Assembly (NCBI RefSeq): GCF_027307225.1
Contig: NZ_DAHUXJ010000126.1
Location: 1-51,226 of the forward strand
DNA length: 51,226 nucleotides
Source of the DNA: Bradyrhizobium sp.
GTDB taxonomy: Bacteria > Pseudomonadota > Alphaproteobacteria > Rhizobiales > Xanthobacteraceae
Reading direction: 5' to 3'
A program made the translations under genes and the position numbers. Of the stretch, positions 15,901 to 24,049 are shown one piece after another. The notes under the pieces are model-generated. The model was not told the origin of the DNA, ran no database searches, and saw only the letters and a program-made list of their open reading frames with translations. The stretch's first letter is position 1. Every line of letters starts with the position of its first letter.

Positions 15901-16923
15901 TCAGGCAACCAGGCCGACTCTGCCTTTTCCGGACTGCACGGGCGTAGCCGTTGGCTTGCGGCGGAACGAAGTCGGTGCGACTCCAACCTGGGCCTTGAAC
16001 AGGCGCGAGAAATGTGCGCTGCTGTTGAAGCCCCATTCAAACGCGATCTCCGAGATCGACTTCTTCATTTGCCCCTGTTCAGCCAGCGCCTCGCAGCAGC
16101 GATCGATGCGCAGCCGCCAGATGTGACGCTCGATCGTCACGTTCTCCATGGCAAAGACTTGATGCAGGTAACGTTTGGAACAGCCCATCGATTGAGCGAT
16201 CCGATCGATTGAAAGATCGGGGTTGCTCAAATGGGCAAGAATATATTGCCGGACGCGGGAGCGGAGCTGGTTCGACGGGGTCTGCACGCTGCGGCGCTGC
16301 GACGCGTTGGCATGGAGTGCGCGGCGGACGAAGCCGACGGTCGTCTCCGCCAGAAACTCGTCGCCGTCTTCCGGCACAATCCCCGGATCGGTGTATGAGC
16401 GGATGAAGGAGGCTGCGATCTGCGCCATGGCAGACCGATTTGGATCGGCGAGAAACGGTTCGGAGAGACGACGAAAGCTCCGGTCGATGATTTGATGGCG
16501 CGGGATCTGAATGACAATCTGCTCGACCCGGCCGAGATTGGTGATCTCGTAAGGCCGCCACGTATCGTAAACGCACCACGAACCCGGATCGAGATGCGCG
16601 GTCCGGCCATTCTGATCGACCCGGCAGCGGCCGCGAACCTGCAGCAAAAGCTTGATAGCGTCGGGAACGGCACCCCCATTCGGCGCGTCACGGCGGACCT
16701 GATGGCCCGAGCCGGCGATGTGGAACGCCCGCAAGAACGATACCGGCCGCGTGGTCAAGGTGGCGCGGAATTCGGAAGGGCCGGTCGCGTGCGCCTCAAG
16801 ATGACCGAAGTAGCGGGTGGCGATCCCGTTCCAATATTCCACGCGATCGTTACGGTCGACGTCATCAGTCGAGAAGATGTCGATGCGGCTGCCGCCGGGG
16901 CTCGCTGACCCGGGGGGCGTCAT
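15901..16923 (-). CDS. AraC family transcriptional regulator
   Basis: A 340-residue regulator starting at the ATG at 16923 (MTPPGSASPGG). The open frame extends further upstream, but those residues look random. The N-terminal 200 residues form an AraC-binding-like cupin region (VQGRCRVDQ-type core: LLLQVRGRCRVDQNGR, SWCVYDTWRPYEI). The C-terminal 100 residues hold two helix-turn-helix motifs: LSIDRIAQSMGCSKRYLHQVF and SISEIAFEWGFNSSAHFSRLF. It lies immediately upstream of the liv/SDR/GMC operon on the same strand and is divergent from the SDR at 17226, so it is the likely activator of one or both. Its inducer is unknown. Confidence 0.88.
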   Translation of the reverse strand: MTPPGSASPGGSRIDIFSTDDVDRNDRVEYWNGIATRYFGHLEAHATGPSEFRATLTTRPVSFLRAFHIAGSGHQVRRDAPNGGAVPDAIKLLLQVRGRCRVDQNGRTAHLDPGSWCVYDTWRPYEITNLGRVEQIVIQIPRHQIIDRSFRRLSEPFLADPNRSAMAQIAASFIRSYTDPGIVPEDGDEFLAETTVGFVRRALHANASQRRSVQTPSNQLRSRVRQYILAHLSNPDLSIDRIAQSMGCSKRYLHQVFAMENVTIERHIWRLRIDRCCEALAEQGQMKKSISEIAFEWGFNSSAHFSRLFKAQVGVAPTSFRRKPTATPVQSGKGRVGLVA

Positions 16924-17225
16924 GATCGAATTGTACTCCACAATGTGACGCCCTCGCCTTTGGCTTCGCCGATCTCGCATGATCAACGATATCCCACCAG
17001 CGGTGCGCCAACAACGGCCCATTCCCGGGAAATAAGGCGTAGGCACAGGCTCTGCCGAAACCGCGCGGACCAACCGCAATGGTTCATCTCGTATGTGCGC
17101 GGCGCAGCAAACGCCGCTGTGCAAGGGCCTCGGACTGTTCGCTGCGGAGCAATGCCGAATGCACTCTCGGAAATGCGCCGCGGCGCTCTCGCCGCTATGG
17201 TCGCACCCCAAAGTCAGGAAATCCC
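16924..17225. other. Divergent promoter region, araC-type gene / SDR
   Basis: About 300 bases between the divergent AraC-type regulator and SDR genes. It should hold both promoters and the regulator's sites. I saw no clear direct-repeat pair of the AraC kind and no coding remnant. Confidence 0.35.
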
Positions 17226-18002
17226 ATGTCTCAGCAGATGCAAAACAAGGTATGCATGATCACCGGCGGCGCCGGCAGTATCGGCCTGGCGACGGCGAAG
17301 CTCCTGCTCGCGGAAGGTGCGAAGGTCATGCTCGTTGACCTTACAGATGCCGCCCTCGAGCAGGCCGTCGCGGCAATCGGGGCGGATTTCGGGACCGTCG
17401 ACCGTCTGGCGTGCTGCGTGGCGGACGTAAGTCAATCGGGGAGCGTTGCGAACTTCGTCTCAAAGACGGTTGGCCGATGGGGAAATGTCGACCTGCTGTT
17501 CAGCAATGCCGGCAATTTCGGTGTCGTCGCCTCGGTGACCGAATATCCGGAGGACGTTTTCGACTCCGTTCTGGCTGTCCATGTCAAAGGCGCTTTTCTG
17601 GTCGCCAAGCACACACTTCCACACATGAATGACGGCGGCTCCATCGTCATTACATCCAGCATTGTCGGCGTCACCGGTGACGCCGGTGTTTGCGCGTATG
17701 TAACCGCCAAGCACGCCCAGGTCGGACTGATGCGGGTGCTGGCCAAGGAAGCGGCGCCGCGCAATATCCGCGTCAACACCATTCATCCCGGTCCGGTGGA
17801 CAATGAATTTCAATCGCATGTGGAGAAGAACCTCAGCACCGCGCTTGGGCGGGATGCGACCGCTTTTTTCAACGAGATAGTGCCATTGCGGCGCCATGCC
17901 CGCGCGGAGGAGATTGCCCGCTCGGTGCTCTATCTTGCTTCCGACGCCTCTAGCTTCACGACGGGAAGCCGGCTGATGGTCGACGGTGGATTGAGCGCGT
18001 GA
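17226..18002 (+). CDS. SDR family oxidoreductase
   Basis: A 258-residue classical short-chain dehydrogenase, starting at the ATG at 17226 just before KVCMITGGAGSIG; the frame is open further upstream without conserved sequence. The cofactor motif is TGGAGSIG, followed by SNAGNFG, catalytic serines in ITSSIVG, and YVTAK. The acidic DLTDA after beta-strand 2 suggests NAD rather than NADP. The C-terminal SSFTTGSRLMVDGG is typical. It is divergent from the AraC-type regulator and probably belongs to the same regulon. It differs clearly from the SDR at 9979, so the two likely act at different steps. Confidence 0.9.
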   Translation: MSQQMQNKVCMITGGAGSIGLATAKLLLAEGAKVMLVDLTDAALEQAVAAIGADFGTVDRLACCVADVSQSGSVANFVSKTVGRWGNVDLLFSNAGNFGVVASVTEYPEDVFDSVLAVHVKGAFLVAKHTLPHMNDGGSIVITSSIVGVTGDAGVCAYVTAKHAQVGLMRVLAKEAAPRNIRVNTIHPGPVDNEFQSHVEKNLSTALGRDATAFFNEIVPLRRHARAEEIARSVLYLASDASSFTTGSRLMVDGGLSA

Positions 18003-18040
18003 CGCTGCGTCGGCGCGGCGATCGATATTCCGCTGGGCCA

Positions 18041-18208
18041 CTAGTGCGGTGAATTTGAAGTTCCTATCAGTTTCGCGGTAACCTCGTCATAGGAACTTCA
18101 AATTCTAAACCGCACTAGAAATCATATAATTGGCTAGTGCTCCTTTGATTCCGAAGTTCGTAAACGTGGAGCCGCAATATGATACGAACTTCGGAATCGG
18201 AGCACTAG
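18041..18208 (-). repeat. Composite hairpin repeat (A+B), copy 2, inverted
   Basis: Hairpin B lies at 18041-18118 (78 bp) and hairpin A at 18134-18208 (75 bp), separated by 15 bases. Each is bounded by CTAG on both sides. Read on the minus strand, the order A-spacer-B, the unit lengths and the asymmetric TTT bulge in A are the same as in copy 1 at 1849-2015. The right boundary CTAG abuts a truncated reading frame at 18209. Confidence 0.85.
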
Positions 18209-18316
18209 GACGACGTCTGGTCGTTCGGTCAAATTGACACGCTCGGCGTCATGGTCCCCAATGCGCCGCGGCCCGACGAGATCGTGACGATCGTGGCGCC
18301 CTCGGAGCTGACATGA
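18209..18316 (+). pseudogene. C-terminal gene remnant translationally coupled to ridA
   Basis: A frame of 35 codons (DDVWSFGQIDTLGVMVPNAP onward, ending VTIVAPSELT) runs from the edge of the hairpin composite to a TGA that overlaps the RidA start as ATGA. The codon pattern looks like real coding sequence, and the overlap is typical of neighbouring operon genes. In frame, the TAG of the repeat boundary lies directly before it, so the 5' part has been lost. I do not recognise the family. Confidence 0.45.
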
Positions 18317-18777
18317 CCAGGAAACCCGCCTTTCAGACTTCGCCCACCAACCCGAACTTGCAGGAAATCCAGACCGAGCCGGAGCGGCGCGTTGACATGC
18401 CCTATGCGCCGGCGATGCGGGTCGAAAGCCCGTGCGGCCTGCTGTTCATTTCCGGCGCGACTCCGTCGCCGCTCTATCACAAGCATCCGCATGTGATCTC
18501 CGAGCACGATCATCCGAACAAGATCGAGGACCAGACGCGTCGCGCGATGGAGACGATCAAGACGATCCTGGAGCATCAGGGTTTGACTTTTACCGACGTC
18601 GTCAAGGTGACGAAATATCTGACCGATATTCGCGATCAGGATGGCATGGTGGCTGTGATGAAGGAATATTTCGGATCCTGGACGCCCGCCAGCACGACCA
18701 TCTGCATCAACCAGCTTTCGACGCCGGGCGCCCGCATCGAGCTCGACATGATCGCGGCCTTCCCGCCGGGGAAGTGA
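18313..18777 (+). CDS. RidA family protein (YjgF/YER057c/UK114)
   Basis: A 154-residue cytoplasmic protein of the Rid superfamily. Members hydrolyse reactive enamines or imines made by PLP and flavin enzymes, or serve as catabolic deaminases. Visible landmarks are CGLLFISGATPSP, DQTRRAMETIKTILEHQGLTFTDVVKVTKYLTDIRD and the C-terminal signature STPGARIELDMIAAFP. The conserved arginine is present in GARIELDMIA (usually an A-R-V-E-I-E pattern). The N terminus is about 20-25 residues longer than classic RidA. The start overlaps the stop of a truncated upstream frame, so it was probably part of a longer operon before the hairpin composite arrived. Confidence 0.88.
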   Translation: MTRKPAFQTSPTNPNLQEIQTEPERRVDMPYAPAMRVESPCGLLFISGATPSPLYHKHPHVISEHDHPNKIEDQTRRAMETIKTILEHQGLTFTDVVKVTKYLTDIRDQDGMVAVMKEYFGSWTPASTTICINQLSTPGARIELDMIAAFPPGK

Positions 18778-18792
18778 GACTTACTTGCGCAA

Positions 18793-18812
18793 GGAGCCTT
18801 TCAAAAGGCTCC
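18793..18812. terminator. Terminator-like hairpin between convergent ridA and tex
   Basis: GGAGCCTTT and AAAGGCTCC form a perfect 9-bp inverted repeat with a 2-base centre, lying between the stop of the RidA gene (18777) and that of tex (18830). The A/T-rich inner part gives a real loop of about 6-8 bases. Symmetry and position suit a bidirectional terminator. Confidence 0.55.
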
Positions 18813-18829
18813 TCGCGGCGAGAGCGAGC

Positions 18830-21181
18830 CTACTTCGCTTTCCGGCCGCCGCGTTCCGCCGCGCGGCGCATCGCTTCCGCAAAGGCACCGCCGCCGATAT
18901 CCGGCCTGGCCGGCCCACGCGAGGTCATCTGCTTGTCGTTGAAGCGCGGGCCGCGATCGGATTGCAGGCGATCGGCCTTGACACCTGCCTTGGCGCCGAC
19001 CGGGTCGTCCATGCGCAGCGTCAGCGCGATGCGTTTGCGGGCGACGTCGACTTCCAGCACCTTCACCTTGACGATATCGCCGGGCTTCACGACGTCGCGC
19101 GGGTCCTTGATGAAGGTCTTCGACATCGCCGAGATGTGCACGAGGCCATCCTGATGCACGCCGATGTCGACGAAGGCGCCGAAGGCCGCGACGTTGGTGA
19201 CGGCGCCTTCAAGGACCATCCCCGGCTTCAGGTCGCTCACCTTCTCGACGCCTTCCATGAACACCGCAGCCTTGAAGGCGGGGCGGGGATCGCGGCCGGG
19301 CTTTTCGAGTTCGCGCAGGACGTCGGTGACAGTAGGTAAGCCAAACGTGTCGTCGACAAACGTTTTCGGTTGCACCTTGCGCAGCACGTCCACATTGCCG
19401 ATCAGCGCCTTGATGTCGCTCTTGGTGGCTTGCAGAATCTTCCGCACCAGCGGATAGGCCTCCGGATGCACGCCGGATTTGTCGAGCGGATCCTCGCCGT
19501 CATTGATGCGCAGGAAGCCGGCGCATTGCTCGAAGGCCTTGGGGCCAAGCCGCGCCACTTCCTTCAGCGCCTTGCGAGACCTGAACGGGCCGTTGGCGTC
19601 GCGGTGCTGAACGATGCTTTGTGCGAGGCCGCCGCCGATGCCCGACACGCGGGCGAGCAGCGGGGCGGAAGCGGTGTTGACGTCGACGCCGACGCTGTTG
19701 ACGCAGTCTTCGACCACGGCGTCGAGCGAGCGGGCGAGCTTGGTTTCGCCGAGATCGTGCTGGTACTGGCCGACGCCGATCGCTTTCGGATCGATCTTCA
19801 CCAGTTCCGCCAGCGGATCCTGCAGACGTCGCGCGATCGACACCGCGCCGCGAAGCGTGACATCGAGTTCGCGCAGTTCTTCGGAGGCGAAGGCGGAGGC
19901 CGAATAGACCGATGCGCCGGCCTCCGACACCACGATCTTGGACATCTTCAGGTCGGGCAGCAGCTTGACCAGATCCGACGCCAGCCTGTCGGTCTCGCGC
20001 GAGGCCGTGCCGTTGCCGATCGCGATCAGGTCCACCTTGTGTGCGACAGCGAGCTTGCCGAGCATCGCCAATGAGGCATCCCAGGCGCGCTGCGGCTCGT
20101 GCGGATAGATCGTCGTTGTCGCGACGACCTTGCCGGTTGCATCGACCACTGCCGTCTTCACGCCGGAGCGATAGCCGGGATCGAGGCCCATGGTGACGCG
20201 TGCGCCGGCCGGTGCCGCCAGCAGGAGGTCGCGCAGGTTGGAGGCGAACACGCGCACGCCTTCTTCCTCGGCGGCGGCCCACAGCCGCGCGCGCATGTCG
20301 ATGTTGAGATGCACCTGGATCTTGGTGCGCCAGGCCCAGCGCGCCGTTTCCGCCAGCCACTTGTCGCCCGGCCGGCCCCGATCGGAGATACCGAAGCGCT
20401 GCATGATCTTCAGTTCATAGGAACTTGGCGTTGCCGCCGGGGCGGGCGTCGCGGCTACCTGCTCCGGTTGCATCGCGAGATCGAGGATCTCCTCCTTCTC
20501 GCCGCGAAACAGCGCCAGGATGCGGTGCGACGGCAGCTTGACCAACGGCTCGCTGAATTCGAAATAGTCCTTGAACTTCTCGCCCTCGGTCTTCTTGCCG
20601 TCGCGCACCGTCGACGACATCAGGCCGTTCGACCACATCCGCTCACGCAGTTCGCCAATCAGGTCGGCATCTTCGGCAAAACGCTCGACCAGAATCGCGC
20701 GCGCGCCCTCAAGGGCCGCGGTGATGTCCGCGACCTGCTTGTCCGGGTTGACGAAGCTCTGGGCGATTTTCTTCGGGTCGTTGTTCGGATCGGCAAGGAG
20801 AAGTTCCGACAGCGGCTCGAGGCCGGCTTCCCTGGCAATCTCCGCCTTGGTGCGGCGCTTCGGCTTGAACGGCAGGTAGATATCCTCGAGCCGGCCCTTG
20901 TTGTCGGCCGCCATGATGGAAGCTTCCAGCGCAGCGTCGAGCTTGCCCTGCTCGCGGATCGATTCGAGGATCACGCCGCGGCGTTCTTCGAGCTCGCGCA
21001 GGTAGGTCAGGCGCTCTTCCAGCGTGCGCAGCTGCGCGTCATCGAGGCCGCCGGTGATTTCCTTGCGGTAGCGCGCGACGAACGGCACCGTCGCGCCGCC
21101 GTTGAGCAGTTCCACCGTTGCCGCGACCTGCTGTTCGCGGACGCCAAGTTCTTCAGCGATCTTCCGATTGATGTTTGCCAC
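18830..21181 (-). CDS. tex: Tex-like S1 RNA-binding protein
   Basis: A 783-residue cytoplasmic protein of the Tex/YhgF family, related to eukaryotic Spt6 and involved in transcription and RNA handling. The order of domains is an N-terminal helical region ([32 protein letters not shown]), a YqgF-like RNase H fold ([23 protein letters not shown]), helix-hairpin-helix segments ([24 protein letters not shown]), and a C-terminal S1 domain ([34 protein letters not shown]). The length is normal. It is a single-gene unit, convergent with the RidA gene, and its upstream side lies 170 bases from the insertion element, whose arrival may have altered its promoter context. Confidence 0.96.
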   Translation of the reverse strand: MANINRKIAEELGVREQQVAATVELLNGGATVPFVARYRKEITGGLDDAQLRTLEERLTYLRELEERRGVILESIREQGKLDAALEASIMAADNKGRLEDIYLPFKPKRRTKAEIAREAGLEPLSELLLADPNNDPKKIAQSFVNPDKQVADITAALEGARAILVERFAEDADLIGELRERMWSNGLMSSTVRDGKKTEGEKFKDYFEFSEPLVKLPSHRILALFRGEKEEILDLAMQPEQVAATPAPAATPSSYELKIMQRFGISDRGRPGDKWLAETARWAWRTKIQVHLNIDMRARLWAAAEEEGVRVFASNLRDLLLAAPAGARVTMGLDPGYRSGVKTAVVDATGKVVATTTIYPHEPQRAWDASLAMLGKLAVAHKVDLIAIGNGTASRETDRLASDLVKLLPDLKMSKIVVSEAGASVYSASAFASEELRELDVTLRGAVSIARRLQDPLAELVKIDPKAIGVGQYQHDLGETKLARSLDAVVEDCVNSVGVDVNTASAPLLARVSGIGGGLAQSIVQHRDANGPFRSRKALKEVARLGPKAFEQCAGFLRINDGEDPLDKSGVHPEAYPLVRKILQATKSDIKALIGNVDVLRKVQPKTFVDDTFGLPTVTDVLRELEKPGRDPRPAFKAAVFMEGVEKVSDLKPGMVLEGAVTNVAAFGAFVDIGVHQDGLVHISAMSKTFIKDPRDVVKPGDIVKVKVLEVDVARKRIALTLRMDDPVGAKAGVKADRLQSDRGPRFNDKQMTSRGPARPDIGGGAFAEAMRRAAERGGRKAK

Positions 21182-21343
21182 GCGAGAGTCTTCCTTCGAA
21201 ATTCCGCGGCGGGCCGTACCGCCGTCACGATCGCTTATGGACTGATCCGGCGCGATTCATCAACCCCCGTGGCGGGATCGAATGCGCTGTTGATCACGTT
21301 GTGTTGCTGCGAAAAAACTGTGGCTTTTACGTCCGGCGTGTTG

Positions 21344-21351
21344 CGCAATCG
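21344..21351. repeat. Target-site duplication, left copy
   Basis: CGCAATCG directly precedes the left inverted repeat and is repeated exactly at 24007-24014 directly after the right one. Confidence 0.85.
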
Positions 21352-21375
21352 GGTAGTGTCTCAGTTTGAAATTTC
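21352..21375 (+). repeat. Left terminal inverted repeat of the insertion element
   Basis: 24 bases starting GGTAGTGTCTCAG and ending GAAATTTC. They match the reverse complement of 23983-24006 without a mismatch. Confidence 0.92.
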
Positions 21376-21506
21376 GAACACCCAACCGGACTTGTGCCGT
21401 CGGGCAAATCACCTGTACACCGCCATAATGGTTAGCTGCCGGCTACCTTGCGAAGCTTACCGCTAAGCATTATTCTACTGTCGGCTGGGCTCGCAGGAAT
21501 CATCCC

Positions 21507-21770
21507 ATGCAGCCTTCTGAGTACTACGGCCGCTTAGCCGGCCAAGACCGAAAAGACTTCCCTCTTGGAACCTGCCCGGCAAGGCCAGCGGCCGGCTATT
21601 TTGCTGATGCCGTCGGTCTGGCGGACGAGCAGGTCATTAAGGACGCCATTGCCGGACTATCGACTGAACACGAAATCGAATCCGCTCTCAGGGAATTGCT
21701 GGGACGTGTACACGCTCACGGCTACATGTGGTGGCGTTTAGGGATCAAGAAGTATGCCCCGAGGCCCTAG
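21507..21770 (+). CDS. Passenger protein of 87 residues, unknown function
   Basis: A small soluble protein, beginning MQPSEYYGRLAGQDRK and ending WRLGIKKYAPRP. No family was recognised. It is the first gene after the left inverted repeat and overlaps the next gene by 17 bases, which argues that it is real and co-translated. The middle (ADEQVIKDAIAGLSTEHEIESALRELL) is likely helical. A 10-base motif, CGCTAAGCAT, lies upstream at 21461-21470 and recurs before the transposase. Base composition is less GC-rich than the host genes. Confidence 0.5.
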   Translation: MQPSEYYGRLAGQDRKDFPLGTCPARPAAGYFADAVGLADEQVIKDAIAGLSTEHEIESALRELLGRVHAHGYMWWRLGIKKYAPRP

Positions 21771-21984
21771 AGGCGAAAAACGTCCCGGCGACGTGATCGG
21801 CGCGGCCGTCATGGTCGGCAAGATCGCTACCGGCGAGATCGACGACCTGACCACCGAGGACGGCAAGAACGCCGCCGCCGTGGCATTGGGACGCATGGGA
21901 GGCAAGGCACGGGCGGCCGGTCTTTCTGCCCGAAAACGGCGCGAAATAGCGAAAAAAGCCGCGAAATCCCGATGGGATAAGTAG
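21754..21984 (+). CDS. Small basic passenger protein with GGKARAAGLS repeat-type tail
   Basis: A 76-residue basic protein starting inside the end of the preceding gene. The C-terminal half (GRMGGKARAAGLSARKRREIAKKAAKSRWDK) matches a widespread short module in small bacterial proteins, often annotated as hypothetical or RNA/DNA-binding. The N-terminal half (GDVIGAAVMVGKIATGEIDD) is also commonly found with it. A nucleic-acid-binding role is an inference from charge and pattern. It precedes the toxin-antitoxin-like pair inside the insertion element. Confidence 0.6.
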   Translation: MPRGPRGEKRPGDVIGAAVMVGKIATGEIDDLTTEDGKNAAAVALGRMGGKARAAGLSARKRREIAKKAAKSRWDK

Positions 21985-22055
21985 CCTCGTTGCCGCAGAG
22001 TCACACAAGAAAGTTACCGTACCTTGTGAACAGCTTAACTGTTGCTTAGTTACCA

Positions 22056-22074
22056 ACCTATCATTATGATAGGT
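22056..22074. promoter_or_regulatory. Perfect 19-bp palindrome before the DUF4258 gene
   Basis: ACCTATCATTATGATAGGT has 9-bp arms around one central base. It ends 3 bases before the ATG at 22078 and covers the AGGTG that would serve as ribosome site. This is the expected position for the operator of a self-repressing toxin-antitoxin operon. Confidence 0.6.
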
Positions 22075-22077
22075 GCA

Positions 22078-22482
22078 ATGTCTGAGGAAGATCAGCCGCC
22101 GATACCACTAAAACCAGCCCTCGCACCCGCGCCGAGGGTGTCGCGGATTCCGGCGCCACAGGCAAATGTAGTCAGCCTGGTGCCGCGCGCCGAAACAGTC
22201 GGTGAGTTGGTTCGGAAACTGGCCGCAGACACCACGAAAATCAAATGGTCGGCTCATGCGTTCGAGCGCATGAGCGAACGTGGCATCACCGATAAGACCG
22301 CGCTTGAGGTGATGCGCAAAGGATCGCCGAAAGGAAAGGTCGAAGCAGGACGTGAACGCGGAGAGTGGAAAATAAAAATGGCGTACCGTCCGAACGGACG
22401 CAGGGAGGTAGGTGTGGTTGTAATCACGGTACGCACCGAACGCCTATTAGTCAAAACCGTGGAATGGGAAGACGTTACATGA
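22078..22482 (+). CDS. DUF4258 protein, toxin-like (RelE/BrnT-like fold inferred)
   Basis: A 134-residue protein. I start it at ATG 22078, after the palindrome, rather than the upstream start at 22042. The first 60 residues are proline-rich and variable. The C-terminal domain (IKWSAHAFERMSERGITDKTALEVMRKG, then WKIKMAYRPNGRREVGVVVITVRTERLLVKTVEWED) is the DUF4258 pattern: His-Ala-x-x-Arg-Met-x-Glu-Arg-Gly-Ile followed by beta-strands, resembling small ribonuclease toxins. Its stop overlaps the next gene's start as ATGA. Toxin activity is an inference from gene arrangement; the protein could also be an element-specific regulator. Confidence 0.7.
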   Translation: MSEEDQPPIPLKPALAPAPRVSRIPAPQANVVSLVPRAETVGELVRKLAADTTKIKWSAHAFERMSERGITDKTALEVMRKGSPKGKVEAGRERGEWKIKMAYRPNGRREVGVVVITVRTERLLVKTVEWEDVT

Positions 22483-23015
22483 ACATCCAATTCCGAAACG
22501 CACGCTACGGCGAAACTGTAGGAAAGCCGCTGCATTACACTGCTTGCGGCTTGGATGACGTTTATCTGTACAACGGCTTCACCCGCGAAATCATTGATGG
22601 TGAGGAGTACATCACCGTTGAGAATCTAGATGGGCTCTGGAAGTCCATTGGACTCTATCTGGTGACGACTAAGAAGACTCTTGCGCCGAAAGAAATCCGC
22701 TTTCTGCGCGACCACATGGACATGACGCAGGCGCAGCTTGGTGCGCTCTTGCGCGTGAGCGATCAGACTGTGGCCCGATGGGAAAAAGGAGAAACCGTAC
22801 CCATGACCGGCTCAGCCGACTTCATGCTGCGCGTGTTGTTCCTTGGCAGCCCGATTGCTCAGCCTCAAGGCCGAGAACTGCTGCAAAAACTTAAAGAGTT
22901 GTGCGAGGGGATTATTGACGGCGACGAACCTATGCCGGCCCCAGTAGTCTTCCGTCACAACGAGCATAGCCAACGTTGGAAAAAGGCCTCCCCCATGCGC
23001 GTTGCTTGCGGGTAA
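22479..23015 (+). CDS. HTH protein, MqsA-like antitoxin partner of the DUF4258 gene
   Basis: A 178-residue protein starting at ATG 22479, overlapping the DUF4258 stop by four bases. The C-terminal part has a clear XRE-type helix-turn-helix (MDMTQAQLGALLRVSDQTVARWEKGE, residues about 80-105). The N-terminal part (LHYTACGLDDVYLYNGFTREIIDGEEYITVENLDGL) resembles the MqsA/YgiT layout, but has only one of the cysteines that bind zinc in MqsA. It should repress its own operon through the 19-bp palindrome and neutralise the partner. The gene order toxin-then-antitoxin is that of mqsRA and higBA. Confidence 0.72.
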   Translation: MNIQFRNARYGETVGKPLHYTACGLDDVYLYNGFTREIIDGEEYITVENLDGLWKSIGLYLVTTKKTLAPKEIRFLRDHMDMTQAQLGALLRVSDQTVARWEKGETVPMTGSADFMLRVLFLGSPIAQPQGRELLQKLKELCEGIIDGDEPMPAPVVFRHNEHSQRWKKASPMRVACG

Positions 23016-23076
23016 GCCTTAAAAAGGGGTGCGGTTGGCGTCAAAACCTCACCTTTTCGGAAACTGAAAAAATATC

Positions 23077-23105
23077 TTGACGCTAAGCATAAAAGTTCAT
23101 ATTGT
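23077..23105 (+). promoter_or_regulatory. Candidate transposase promoter
   Basis: TTGACG (23077-23082) and TATTGT (23100-23105) are separated by 17 bases, close to the sigma-70 consensus. Transcription would begin at about 23112, right at the ATG at 23113, giving a leaderless or nearly leaderless message and low translation. This is an inference from spacing. Confidence 0.4.
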
Positions 23106-23112
23106 CGGGGGC

Positions 23113-23997
23113 ATGAACAAGCTCCCGATAGAAACCCGTGTCCAAATCCTTCGCCTTCTGTGCGAAGGGTCCTCGATGCGGTCGATCAGCCGTGTTGCCG
23201 GGGTATCGATCAATACCGTCACAAAGCTTTTGGTCGATGCTGGTTTAGCTTGCGCCAACTTCCATGACGAAGTGGTGCGGGAAATCCCTGCCCAGCGCGT
23301 CCAGTGCGATGAGATTTGGAGTTTTTCCTACGCCAAGCAAAAGAATGTCAAACACGCCAAGGCTGCCCCGGAAGGTGCGGGCGACGCTTGGACGTGGACC
23401 GGCATTGATGCCGACTCCAAGCTTATCGTTTCGTGGCACGTTGGCGACCGCAGCGCCTTCACCGGTACGTCATTTATGGCCGATCTAAAGGCGAGACTTG
23501 CCAACCGCGTCCAGCTCACCACGGACGGTCACAGGGCTTATTTGAAGGCTGTTAGCGAGGTCGATTTTGATGCTGACTTTGCGATGCTGAACAAGATTTT
23601 CGCGGCAACCCCGGCTGGTCCGGGACGCTATAGCCCCGCTGCCTGCATTGGCACGATCAAGACCCCGGTCATGGGCAATCCCGATCCGCAGCACATCAGC
23701 ACGTCTTTTGTGGAACGGCAGAACCTGACCATGCGGGTGTCAATGCGCCGGTTTACGCGCCTGACCGCGTTCAGCAAGAAGTTTGAAAACCACTGTCACG
23801 CGCTGGCGCTCTACTTCTTCTTTTACAATTTCTGCCGGGTCCATAAGACCCTTGGCGCTACCCCGGCAATGGCGGCTGGCGTGACTGACCGAATTATGAA
23901 GATGGAAGATGCGGTTTCGCTGATCGACGCCGCCAATCCTATCCCCGCTATTCGCGGTCCTTACAAGAAAAGTGCTGCGGCAGAAATTTCAAACTGA
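23113..23997 (+). CDS. IS1-type DDE transposase
   Basis: A 294-residue transposase. The start is ATG 23113 after GGGGG; the frame is open to 23077. The N terminus has a helix-turn-helix (SSMRSISRVAGVSINTVTKLL). The catalytic core shows the first Asp in VQCDEIWSF, the second Asp in LTTDGHRAY and the Glu in FVERQNLTMR, matching the DDE_Tnp_IS1 pattern. The C-terminal KKFENHCHALALYFFFYNFCRVHKTLGATPAMAAG is typical of this single-frame branch. The last codons and stop (AEISN-stop) are encoded within the right inverted repeat. It appears intact. Confidence 0.93.
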   Translation: MNKLPIETRVQILRLLCEGSSMRSISRVAGVSINTVTKLLVDAGLACANFHDEVVREIPAQRVQCDEIWSFSYAKQKNVKHAKAAPEGAGDAWTWTGIDADSKLIVSWHVGDRSAFTGTSFMADLKARLANRVQLTTDGHRAYLKAVSEVDFDADFAMLNKIFAATPAGPGRYSPAACIGTIKTPVMGNPDPQHISTSFVERQNLTMRVSMRRFTRLTAFSKKFENHCHALALYFFFYNFCRVHKTLGATPAMAAGVTDRIMKMEDAVSLIDAANPIPAIRGPYKKSAAAEISN

Positions 23998-24006
23998 GAC
24001 ACTACC
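23983..24006 (-). repeat. Right terminal inverted repeat of the insertion element
   Basis: 24 bases, the exact reverse complement of 21352-21375. The transposase stop codon (23995-23997) lies within it. Confidence 0.92.
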
Positions 24007-24014
24007 CGCAATCG
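24007..24014. repeat. Target-site duplication, right copy
   Basis: CGCAATCG, identical to 21344-21351, directly follows the right inverted repeat. Confidence 0.85.
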
Positions 24015-24049
24015 ACACAACATCGCAGCGAAGCCGCTCAGGCGAGTTC

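Larger units (their letters stand above)
21352..24006 (+). mobile_element. 2,655-bp IS1-type insertion element with four passenger genes
   Basis: The element is bounded by perfect 24-bp inverted repeats (left 21352-21375 beginning GGTAGTGTCTCAGTTTG; right 23983-24006) and flanked by an 8-bp direct duplication, CGCAATCG. Its transposase gene is at the right end and its stop codon lies inside the right repeat. Upstream are four small genes on the same strand: two small proteins of unknown function (87 and 76 residues) and a DUF4258/HTH pair. IS1-type elements with a single-frame transposase are usually 1.0-1.3 kb, so about 1.6 kb is extra cargo. Intact ends and an exact duplication suggest a fairly recent insertion. 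Confidence 0.92.

Noticed and set aside
21344..24014. Composite transposon with two insertion-sequence copies
   Set aside because: There is only one transposase and one pair of ends, so it is a single element with cargo.
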